Assembly: GCF_900698995.1 (NCBI RefSeq)
Contig: NZ_LR217735.1
Span: forward strand, 434,001-498,000
Source of the DNA: Erwinia_E haradaeae_C
GTDB taxonomy: Bacteria > Pseudomonadota > Gammaproteobacteria > Enterobacterales > Enterobacteriaceae
DNA: 64,000 nt
Reading direction: 5' to 3'
Positions within the stretch are counted from its first letter, which is position 1; every line of letters starts with the position of its first letter. Both the position numbers and the translations under genes were made by a program. Below, one piece after another: positions 56,840 to 64,000 of the stretch. Below the pieces are notes generated by a model, which worked only from the letters and a program-made list of their open reading frames with translations, made no database searches and had not been told where the DNA came from.

Positions 56840-57592
56840 TCAATAAGTATAAGTTAAAATAAAATTTAATAGTGTATTATTATCTGAGCCATTAGAAACA
56901 CAAACATTGCTCCATCCGAGCATCTTAGCTAAGCTCTTTAAGCGCTCACTGATAACTATAAGTCGACATTTTAATAACCATTCTTTTCGATCTATATCTG
57001 TAAATAAACAGTGTAATTGCATTAACATTTCACCACTAGTTACTATTATTGTATCTATTCCCTTTTGACGCCAACGTTTACCCTCTTTTTCACCGTGATA
57101 GAATTTTGCACAACGTTGATAGCATTCAATTAGCTCCACTTGCGCGCCATAACCTAGTAAGGTATCTCGGAGTAAATTTCTTCCTCCATTGCCACGTAAA
57201 ATCAAAATATTTTTACCTTTTATAGTTTGTGTAGATAAAGCTTTAATAAGTGTTTCGCTAGTTTCTTGTTGATTTGGACAGAAAATTTTATATCCAGTGG
57301 CAGCATGAAATGCTATGGCCGTACTACGTCCAATGGCATAATAGTTTAATATTTTAGGCCATGATATATTTTTACTTGTTAAAATAAGTTCAGCATAATG
57401 AATAACATTTCGCGACAGAATTAAGACTAGATCTCCTTTGCCCAATTCTTGCAGTCGAATAGGAAGCGTTTTTAGCTGAGACCCAGGAAAAAACTCTATA
57501 AGTGGGAACGCCCAAGCTTTTCTTCCTAGTCTCCGAAGATATCCAACCAACTCATTTGCTGATGGTGTTGGGCGAGTAACTAAGATATTCAT
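56840..57592 (-). CDS. hemD: Uroporphyrinogen-III synthase
   Basis: HemD cyclises hydroxymethylbilane to uroporphyrinogen III with inversion of ring D. The family is poorly conserved, but this one shows the N-terminal V-T-R-P and the PLIEFFPGSQL block, YAIGRSTAIAFHAATGY in the first domain, ILILRGNGGRNLLRDTL at the second, and TIIVTSGEMLMQL. The 250 residues match the usual 246. It overlaps the end of hemC by 4 bases (ATGA), as expected for translationally coupled hemC-hemD. Confidence 0.92.
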   Translation of the reverse strand: MNILVTRPTPSANELVGYLRRLGRKAWAFPLIEFFPGSQLKTLPIRLQELGKGDLVLILSRNVIHYAELILTSKNISWPKILNYYAIGRSTAIAFHAATGYKIFCPNQQETSETLIKALSTQTIKGKNILILRGNGGRNLLRDTLLGYGAQVELIECYQRCAKFYHGEKEGKRWRQKGIDTIIVTSGEMLMQLHCLFTDIDRKEWLLKCRLIVISERLKSLAKMLGWSNVCVSNGSDNNTLLNFILTYTY

Positions 57593-58530
57593 ACTGATAA
57601 GGTTTCCCGAGTTATAGAATAAAGGATCTCGCGAGCACCACTGTTCAATAGATGCTCTGCTAATAGCGTACCGATTTTTTCAGCATCTACTCGAGATCCT
57701 CGATATTCTCCGCGTACTATCTGTGTACCATCTAATGAACTTACTAGCCCGCGTAACCAAAGAGTATCACCTTCTAATACAGCATAGCTACCTATAGGTA
57801 CATGACAACCACCTGCTAGCCTAGCGTTCATGGCTCTCTCTGCTCTTATGCGGTCTTCTGTATCAGGGTGATTTAAAGCAGTAAGTAAATTGATTGTGCT
57901 TAAGTCATTCAGGCGGCATTCAATTCCTATTGCTCCCTGACCAACAGCAGGTAGAGATTCTTCTATCGGTATAGTTTGTCGAATACGATGAGTTAAGTTT
58001 AGTCTTTTTAATCCAGCTACAGCTAAAATAATAGCATCATATTGGCCAGCATCTAATTTGCTTAGACGGGTTCCTACATTTCCCCGTGCTATTTGTATTA
58101 ATAGATCTGGGCGCCGCGAATGTAGTTGACACTGACGCCTCAAGCTTGATGTGCCGATAATTGCATTAGGCGGCAGTAAATTTATAGATGAATATTTATT
58201 TGATACAAATGCATCATGTGGCGCTTCACGCTCACAGATACTAACTAAGCCTAATCCCTTTGGAAAGCTCATCGGGACATCTTTAATTGAGTGTACAGCT
58301 ATATCAGCATGGCCTGATAATATAGCACGCTCTAATTCTTTTACAAATATTGCCTTACCACCAATCCTAGTGAGTGCGGTTTCAAGCATGAGATCCCCAC
58401 GTGTCATCACCGGAACTTGTTCTACGCACAGACCGGGATGATGTAAGAGTAAATTCTCTTGAACATATTGCGCTTGCCATAAGGCTAACGGACTCTGTCT
58501 TGTGATAATTTTAAAAATTTTATCTGACAT
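57589..58530 (-). CDS. hemC: Hydroxymethylbilane synthase (porphobilinogen deaminase)
   Basis: HemC joins four porphobilinogens into hydroxymethylbilane on a dipyrromethane cofactor. TRQSPLALWQAQYV opens the protein, followed by RGNVGTRLSKLDAG, AVGQGAIGIECR and the cofactor-bearing cysteine in AGGCHVPIGSY (about residue 240). I place the start at 58530 (M-S-D-K-I-F-K-I-I-T-R-Q), which aligns residue for residue with E. coli. An ATG at 58542 adds four residues. Neither has a clear Shine-Dalgarno. It overlaps hemD by 4 bases. Confidence 0.95.
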   Translation of the reverse strand: MSDKIFKIITRQSPLALWQAQYVQENLLLHHPGLCVEQVPVMTRGDLMLETALTRIGGKAIFVKELERAILSGHADIAVHSIKDVPMSFPKGLGLVSICEREAPHDAFVSNKYSSINLLPPNAIIGTSSLRRQCQLHSRRPDLLIQIARGNVGTRLSKLDAGQYDAIILAVAGLKRLNLTHRIRQTIPIEESLPAVGQGAIGIECRLNDLSTINLLTALNHPDTEDRIRAERAMNARLAGGCHVPIGSYAVLEGDTLWLRGLVSSLDGTQIVRGEYRGSRVDAEKIGTLLAEHLLNSGAREILYSITRETLSV

Positions 58531-58982
58531 GTTTGATACCATTAAAATTAAATACTTATGACATTACCAATTTTTAACAGAACTACTAGTTGATAACAGA
58601 GTAGAATGTGTGTATGCAATAAATTTGAAAGCGCTGATATTCAGCAGATGAAATGGATTTCACAGATAGCCTATGTATTCTTAAATAACTTTATATTAAT
58701 ATAAAAAGTTCAATCAACTATGATAGTCACATTAAAATCTAGAGTAAAAGAAAGGTAAAATAATCTGGACTAACAAAGATTGCTCATTATTCTTAAAACT
58801 AATCAAATAAGTTGAAATGTGATTTTTATTTATAACATATAGAAGTTTTATAACAATAGCAAAAAATCTAATCTATCTAATCTTGTTTAAATGAAAATCA
58901 CAGTCATTATAAATGATAATGTAATATAAATGTCATTTACATATTATACTTTTCTTTTGTTGTTAGATGGGATGATGATTAG

Positions 58983-59040
58983 ATTTTGTACCTCTATGAG
59001 TACTTTATTGGTTATTTTATCTAGTATAATATCATTAGTA
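58983..59040 (+). pseudogene. cyaA: Possible remnant of adenylate cyclase cyaA
   Basis: The codons F-C-T-S-M-S-T-L-L-V-I-L-S-S-I-I-S-L-V fit the class I cyclase signature V-Y-T-M-G-S-T-S-S-V-G-Q-S-C-S-S-D-L-D with small gaps. The position (divergent from hemC, some 450 bases in) is where that signature should be. The remainder of this 2.5-kb gene is not recognisable. Confidence 0.33.
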
Positions 59041-59873
59041 TATCCTCGCATGTTCATGCAATATTTTACTCAATAAATAATATTATTAATATGTTTTTAG
59101 AATAAGGTAAAATAGTAATAAGTATTATTATATTGAATAAGTTTGATTTTATCTCAATATTTTTATCTTTCTGTTATAGTAACAACACATTAATTAAGAG
59201 TTTCACTTAGTAGGTATTATTCAATACTCTATATTAAAAGAAATAGTTTGTGATCTTGTTTTATATTTTGCAATTTTTTATAAATTAACATTAAGAATAG
59301 TAACTAAAAGTTTGCTGATTGATTTTTTTATATAAAAAATTATATTTTTTAGATTTTTATAGAAGATTTTACCACAGGTAATATTCGATAGTTTAAGATG
59401 TAATCTTTGATTATCTAAGAATTATGATTATCTATATATTATTTAGTGATATTATCAATCACTTTTATAAGCTATTTTAATGCGAATTCTTATTCTTTAC
59501 AGATTAATAATAGTTAAGTTTTATATTTATATATAAATAATAATGTGAGTATATGACATATATTTTTTTAGCACAATTTTAATTAAACTAAAAGATTTGA
59601 ACTGAAAATTTCCAATTTTTTATGTTATAATTATTTTTTCTTAATAAATATTTAGAAAAATAGAAGTCTTGCGAACCTTTATAGTAATCTGTTGCATTTA
59701 TAATGCATAATGTGCTTATTAGATGATCTTTCCTTTTATATCACTATCATTATCAATGTTTTTATTGTACCTATTATAGGTGTAATTTAGCTTAATATTT
59801 TAGGTATATATTATACTGATAATGTCAGTTAATTGAACATATTAAAACTTTTATTATTTTTTAGGATCAAAAA

Positions 59874-59899
59874 ATGAATTTCATTGAAATGAAATTCAT
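59874..59899. repeat. 12-bp inverted repeat with 2-base centre
   Basis: The arms atgaatttcatt and aatgaaattcat surround ga. It lies about 260 bases before lptM, with no T-run following. Confidence 0.85.
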
Positions 59900-60159
59900 A
59901 CGCTAAAATATTATTAATTTTTTTTTATATTATTAAAAATAAAATACGTAGAATATTTATTCATATTAGTTTTTAGAGAAAATTTTTAAAGAGTTATATA
60001 TAATATTTTTTTCAAAAATTTTTATATTATATTCGTTATTGTAAAATATGAATTGAGTCTTTCTTTTGTCACAGGATTTTATTATTAATTTTATTAAGTT
60101 CTAAATATAACTTAAGAGTATTCAAATAATCTAAATATTAGACAGAGGAAGTCAATGAG

Positions 60160-60282
60160 ATGATGGCGATAAAAATAATTAAAATACTATTTTTTTTTAT
60201 TATAGTTATTGGTTTTATTGGGTGCGGTATGAAAGGTTCGCCTGATATTTCTAATAAACTTACCCAAAAATATTTTTTATAA
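60160..60282 (+). CDS. lptM: LptM (YifL) LPS-translocon assembly lipoprotein, 40 residues
   Basis: A short frame opens at ATG 60160 (or ATG 60163) with AGAGGAA about 9 bases upstream. A lysine-containing start is followed by a run of Ile/Phe/Val and the lipobox F-I-G-C-G-M-K-G, which matches L-T-G-C-G-L-K-G of E. coli LptM (YifL). Only about 17 residues follow the cysteine, so the mature peptide is shorter than in E. coli (67-residue precursor) and the variable tail is lost. LptM helps the LptDE translocon mature, so it fits with lptE in this window. It stands just before the dapF pseudogene, the same order as lptM-dapF in enterics. Intact while its neighbours are ruined, which argues for selection. 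Confidence 0.75.
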   Translation: MMAIKIIKILFFFIIVIGFIGCGMKGSPDISNKLTQKYFL

Positions 60283-60399
60283 TTACATTAATTACATTAA
60301 TTTATGTAAGGCTATCAATGATAGCGTGCTTTCGATTTCTATAACGAGAAAGATTTACTGTTTTCTGAGTAAATGATATGGCTTTGAAATATATCGAAA

Positions 60400-61223
60400 A
60401 TTTATTGTTAAAAAATAAATAGCATTAGTAATGATTTTATAATCGTTGAAATGATTGTGCTACATATTTATTTTTACAAATTTACTACGCCGACTTTCTG
60501 AGCACTATCATAGCATAGAGTTTGATTAGTCATCAATCATGAATCCGTTCGCCGATCTTAATATGGATTTTTATTAACACATCTTGAATACTGATGGTAG
60601 TAAAGCAATACACTGTGCTAATCATTTTCATTTTTTCTTAGCTTCATGAAGTTACACAGTCTAACAAATAAGCACATTACTATATTAGTAAACAAATAGA
60701 TTGCATGCTGTTACGCATAATTTTAGATAAAATAATATCTTTCTGTATTAAAAAATAAATCGCTCGTTAACATATCTCCTTCCATCTAAAGGAGCAAAAT
60801 GTACGTGCTATTTGTAATTGGTATTTATGAGACTAATGTTTTATGTAGATCCGTGTTGATCAGTAATCCATATGGCATTCTATAAGTGGATAATGCAAAA
60901 ATATCTGTTATGGATTAATTAAATGAAATGTAATCGTAATCTATTAGTTTTTTCGATACAAACGCGTGTTAGCTTTATAGTAATGATTATACTCTAAATA
61001 TATTTTGCGCATTTTAAGTATGGATCAGGTAGAATTTTATCATGTTATAATAGAGTTTTGTATAGCAGGTTCTATTGGCATGTAACAAGAAATTTTAAAA
61101 GGTACAGTTCTAGCAAGTTTACCGTCTAAATCATTAAGAATTTCTGAGAAAAGGAAAGTAGATACTCTTTTGTATGTAATGGAATCGGTTACGCTTTTGT
61201 ATAATAAGTCTGTTTTTATCTAA
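60400..61223 (+). pseudogene. dapF: Full-length pseudogene of diaminopimelate epimerase dapF
   Basis: DapF would epimerise LL- to meso-diaminopimelate. Colinear traces run the whole length. I-N-S-I-S-N-D-F-I-I-V (60415) fits M-H-G-L-G-N-D-F-M-V-V, and R-R-L-S-E-H-Y-H-S-I-E-F-D-* (60488) fits R-R-L-A-D-R-H-L-G-V-G-F-D-Q. N-T-D-G-S (60587) with Cys at 60614 fits the first catalytic cysteine region. C-R-S-V-L-I-S-N-P-Y (60844) fits C-G-V-V-S-M-G-N-P-H. K-Y-G-S-G-R-I-L-S-C (Cys at 61043) fits E-R-G-A-G-E-T-Q-A-C. L-P-S-K-S-L-R-I-S (61122 on) fits L-P-G-G-R-L-D-I-A. Several in-frame stops (60527, 60575) and frameshifts kill it. Span 824 bases against 825 for the intact gene. Confidence 0.82.
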
Positions 61224-62045
61224 AAACATGATCTATAAGATTAAAAATAATTTTATGATGCATAAAAGATTGTAATATATATTAGGATAAAAATATATTT
61301 TGAATATCCAGTAATTTATTTTAAAGTATAGATTATATGATTGAGTTTTTGCTTGTAAATTTACATTTTAAAATATGATTAATGGAAATCTAGCTTATAT
61401 TTATATCTTTTTATTAATATATACAATAAATTTATATAATATTGTTAATGTTAATATTGCTCTAGGTAATTGTAGAATTATATCAGCATATCACTATTCG
61501 TATAATACAAGATATCATAAAAGTTATTTGTAAATTAAAAAGTATAGATGAAGCCTAGATAAAGTTTTCAGCATTTTTTCTAGATTATGTTTGCAATCGA
61601 CATTGCGCTTAATTTGAGTTTAATAATGAATCATACATACATAATAAACTTAATACCAAATATTTAAATACTATTTTATAGATAGGTTTTAAGATATTCT
61701 AAGTATATATATTCAGCGCGATTATGTTTATAATAGTTTAACTATGTTAAACTGCATTTTTTAATGATTAATCTAGATTGATCGCAATTTAATAGAAGCG
61801 TAAATTGATAGTATTCAATGCTATATAATAGTTATACTATGGCTTTTTAAGCTACTCGTTAGGTTTATAATTACTCCTATCAGATATGATGATTTTTAAT
61901 TATTATTTGAGATTTAAGGATAAAAATTTTTATTATTTTTATTATCATTTTGTCGCAACATATATTACATTAATAGATTTTATGTACCACGCTTTTAAAG
62001 ATAAACATTGATATTACGTAAATATGTTTATTGGATATATTGATA
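61224..62045 (+). pseudogene. xerC: Remnant of site-specific recombinase xerC
   Basis: Three tyrosine-recombinase boxes are traceable in order. I-M-F-A-I-D then L-R-L (61584-61611) fits V-M-Y-G-A-G-L-R-L around the first catalytic arginine. H-F-V-A-T-Y-I (61946) fits H-S-F-A-T-H-M. N-I-D-I-T-*-I-C-L-L-D-I (62004) fits N-L-S-T-T-Q-I-Y-T-H-L-D-F, with the nucleophile Tyr changed to Cys. Distances differ from E. coli by tens of bases, with frame changes. xerC lies downstream of dapF in enterics. The start and the stretch before 61580 are inferred. Confidence 0.55.
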
Positions 62046-62516
62046 GTTTTATCAAAATTATAGAATATAAGTTTAAAATGATTCTGTATTTGACATATTA
62101 AGAATATAGATAAAATCTAATGTTTTATGTAAGTGGCATTGTTTTTATCTATGCGTGTTCTTTTAATGGGATGTGTTACGCGCTGAACTTATATTTAATA
62201 TATGTATGTAGTTTTATAGATGTAGTGTAATCGATATATAATATGTTATTTATAATAATATAACATCAATAATGGGCGTTTAAAAAACTTTTATAAAAAA
62301 TTATAACAATTGCTTATCCTAAACATAGGTTTATTGCGTTACAAGTGTTAAATTATATTAAGAGATTTTTGTGAACATAAAGTCATTAGATACTTTAGAT
62401 ACAGTTAATTTTTTATACGTATATATTTATATGCGTTCATTTTGTGAAATATTTTCAATGAAGCGCTATGTTTCATAATATAAAAATATATACGCATTTT
62501 TTGATTAATAATTAAT
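62046..62516. other. AT-rich spacer between xerC remnant and fbaA
   Basis: About 0.5 kb with stops in all frames. I looked for yigB (plus strand) and mscS (minus strand), the neighbours expected from the two sides, and saw neither. No clear terminator for fbaA. Confidence 0.5.
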
Positions 62517-63596
62517 TTATAGTACGTTAATAGAATTTACATCTTTAAATGTTTGCTCTAGTCTGCTAATTATAGAAGCTTGTGAAGCGCGCAACCACTT
62601 TCGTGGATCGTAAAATTTTTTATTCGGATGATCATTTCCTTCAGGGTTGCCAAGTTGTTTATTTAAGTAGTCTTTATGATCAGTATAATACTGAAGAACG
62701 CCTTGCCAAGACGCCCATTGCGTATCCGTGTCGATATTTATTTTTACTACCCCAAATCGGATAGATTCTTGAATATCAACAGTAGACGACCCAGAGCCAC
62801 CATGAAATACAAAATTTAGTGGATTATGCTGTAAATTGTATTTTTTTTGAATAAATTCTTGGGAATCGCGAAGAATCATTGGTTTTAATGTTACATGACC
62901 AGGTTTATAAACACCATGGGTGTTACCAAATGAAGCTGCTATAGTAAAATTTGTGCTAATTTTTCTGAGCGCATTATAGGCATACTCAACATCTTCTGGG
63001 TGAGTGTATAGTGTAGAGTTATCTGTATAAGTATGATCAACCCCATCTTCTTCACCGCCAGTACATCCTAGTTCAATTTCTAAGGTCATAGAGATTTTTG
63101 ACATACGTTCTAGGTATTTACTAGAAATATTAATATTTTTTTCTAAAGTTTCTTCAGACAAATCAATCATATGAGAAGAAAATAAGGGTTTTCCAGTGCG
63201 ATTAAAATGACTCTCACCCGCTTCTAAGAGTCCATCTACCCATGGTAATAATTTTTTAGCACAGTGGTCAGTATGCAAAATAACTGGTATACCGTAGTGT
63301 TGAGCTACTAAATGTACATGATTTGCACCTGCAATAGCACCTAAAATAGCTGAACTGTGCGAGTTTTTTGATAAAAGTCCTTTTCCTGAGATAAATTTTG
63401 CGCCATTATAAGAAAACTGAATGATTACGGGAGCTTTTACTTTAGCAGCTGTTTCTAAAACTGCATTAATGGAGCATGTATCTATACAGTTAACAGCAGG
63501 TAATGCAAAGTTATTTTTTTTTGCTATTTGAAACACTGTTTGTACGTCATGACCATTGAGAACACCTGGTTTTACAAAATCCAAAATTTTATACAT
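62517..63596 (-). CDS. fbaA: Fructose-bisphosphate aldolase, class II
   Basis: FbaA splits fructose-1,6-bisphosphate to glyceraldehyde-3-phosphate and dihydroxyacetone phosphate. It is a zinc enzyme. Zinc ligand His residues are in VILHTDHCAKKLLPW and later in FGNTHGVYKPGHV and FVFHGGSGSS. The glycine-rich LGCTGGEEDGVDHTY and KINIDTDTQWA blocks are intact. I place the start at 63596 (M-Y-K-I-L-D-F-V-K-P-G), with AGGAG upstream. An ATG at 63632 is an unconserved extension. The 359 residues equal E. coli. It follows pgk after about 90 bases on the same strand (pgk-fbaA operon). Confidence 0.97.
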   Translation of the reverse strand: MYKILDFVKPGVLNGHDVQTVFQIAKKNNFALPAVNCIDTCSINAVLETAAKVKAPVIIQFSYNGAKFISGKGLLSKNSHSSAILGAIAGANHVHLVAQHYGIPVILHTDHCAKKLLPWVDGLLEAGESHFNRTGKPLFSSHMIDLSEETLEKNINISSKYLERMSKISMTLEIELGCTGGEEDGVDHTYTDNSTLYTHPEDVEYAYNALRKISTNFTIAASFGNTHGVYKPGHVTLKPMILRDSQEFIQKKYNLQHNPLNFVFHGGSGSSTVDIQESIRFGVVKINIDTDTQWASWQGVLQYYTDHKDYLNKQLGNPEGNDHPNKKFYDPRKWLRASQASIISRLEQTFKDVNSINVL

Positions 63597-63687
63597 ATTG
63601 ATTTCTCCTAGTGCATGTCTTTTTTTAAGCATTAATAATATATTTTTACCATAAGGAAGATTACAATAAATTTTTTAAGTATATGTA

Positions 63688-64000
63688 TTATCCATGAGAG
63701 AGATTATTTGCGCGTTTTTTTAAAATAGAAACTGCGGGGAGTGTTTTACCGGCCACAACTTGTAAAAATGCACCACCACCAGTTGATATGTATGAAATTT
63801 TATCTTGAATTTTAAATAAATCGATTGCTGCTAATGTGTCACCCCCGCCTGCAATAGAAAAAGCATTACTATTTGCAATAGTATGCGCAATTATTTCCGT
63901 TCCGTGGCGAAAATCAGGGTATTCAAATAAACCAATAGGACCATTCCATAGAATAGTTTTTGCACTTTTTAATAATTTAACTATTAAAAGTTCAGTTTTA
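63688..64000 (-). CDS. pgk: Phosphoglycerate kinase, C-terminal part
   Basis: Pgk makes ATP from 1,3-bisphosphoglycerate. Only the last 104 or so codons are in the window. The minus strand is open from the window edge and encodes T-I-L-W-N-G-P-I-G-L-F-E-Y, the nucleotide-binding SIAGGGDTLAAIDLF and the terminal STGGGAFLQ, then L-P-A-V-S-I-L. The stop is at 63688-63690. The last few residues (A-N-N-L-S-H-G) extend a little past the usual end. It is upstream of fbaA in the same operon. Confidence 0.96.
   Translation of the reverse strand, partial: KTELLIVKLLKSAKTILWNGPIGLFEYPDFRHGTEIIAHTIANSNAFSIAGGGDTLAAIDLFKIQDKISYISTGGGAFLQVVAGKTLPAVSILKKRANNLSHG

Larger units (their letters stand above)
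58531..60159. other. 1.6-kb AT-rich spacer hemC to lptM
   Basis: No intact gene. In E. coli cyaA and cyaY fill this interval. A possible cyaA trace is at about 58983-59040. A near-palindrome (12-bp arms, 2-base centre) lies at 59874-59899. I saw no cyaY. Confidence 0.5.

Noticed and set aside
1..64000. Insertion sequences, prophage, CRISPR array, toxin-antitoxin or defence genes
   Set aside because: No transposase, integrase (apart from the xerC relic), spaced direct repeats or defence-type proteins were found. All intact genes are conserved housekeeping genes.

Overview
The window looks like a piece of the chromosome of a degenerating gammaproteobacterial (Enterobacterales, Sodalis/Escherichia-like) insect endosymbiont. 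Every intact protein reads as the ortholog of an enterobacterial housekeeping protein. The DNA is very A+T-rich, and the spacers are visibly richer in A+T than the genes. Recognisable coding sequence covers only about 62% of the 64 kb, and I see no insertion sequence, prophage, CRISPR array, tRNA or rRNA gene. Low G+C combined with large spacers full of ruined genes resembles what I recall of Candidatus Gullanella endobia, the gammaproteobacterial partner in a mealybug. That name is an inference, not a demonstration.

Layout. 1-10 kb: hldE (3' part), prlC-rsmJ, orn, sohB (-), cca. 11-20 kb: rsmC (-) / holD (+), topA, lpxM. 20-30 kb: dapE, the leuS-lptE-holA operon (-), ligA. 31-41 kb: lon, the macromolecular-synthesis operon rpsU-dnaG-rpoD (-) with its internal terminator, tsaD, folB. 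41-51 kb: argS (-), trxB (-), the pyruvate dehydrogenase operon aceE-aceF-lpdA (-). 52-58 kb: ubiD-fre, then hemC-hemD (-). 58-64 kb: a fossil region holding the tiny gene lptM and the ruins of dapF and xerC, then fbaA and the 3' end of pgk (-).

The genes support a cell that still replicates DNA (holA, holD, dnaG, ligA, topA), transcribes (rpoD), translates (leuS, argS, rpsU, rsmC, rsmJ, tsaD, cca), makes acetyl-CoA (PDH), heme (hemCD), ubiquinone (ubiD/fre) and folate (folB), and keeps an LPS-bearing outer membrane (hldE, lpxM, lptE, lptM).

The main result of the hunt is that the spacers are not empty. Reading them against the gene order of free-living enterics gives colinear, stop-riddled remnants of the expected missing neighbours. 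Strongest are dapF, xerC, clpX, pdhR, nadD, mepM and the BRCT domain of ligA. Weaker are rimI, rsgA, plsY, rfaH, cyaA, rlmJ, ygiM and yffB. Several retained proteins also show domain-level erosion: Cca has lost its HD phosphohydrolase motif, the second lipoyl domain of AceF has lost its lysine, and LigA has lost its BRCT domain. I found no new multi-gene system. The alignments to remembered enterobacterial proteins were done by eye and need a frameshift-aware search to confirm.
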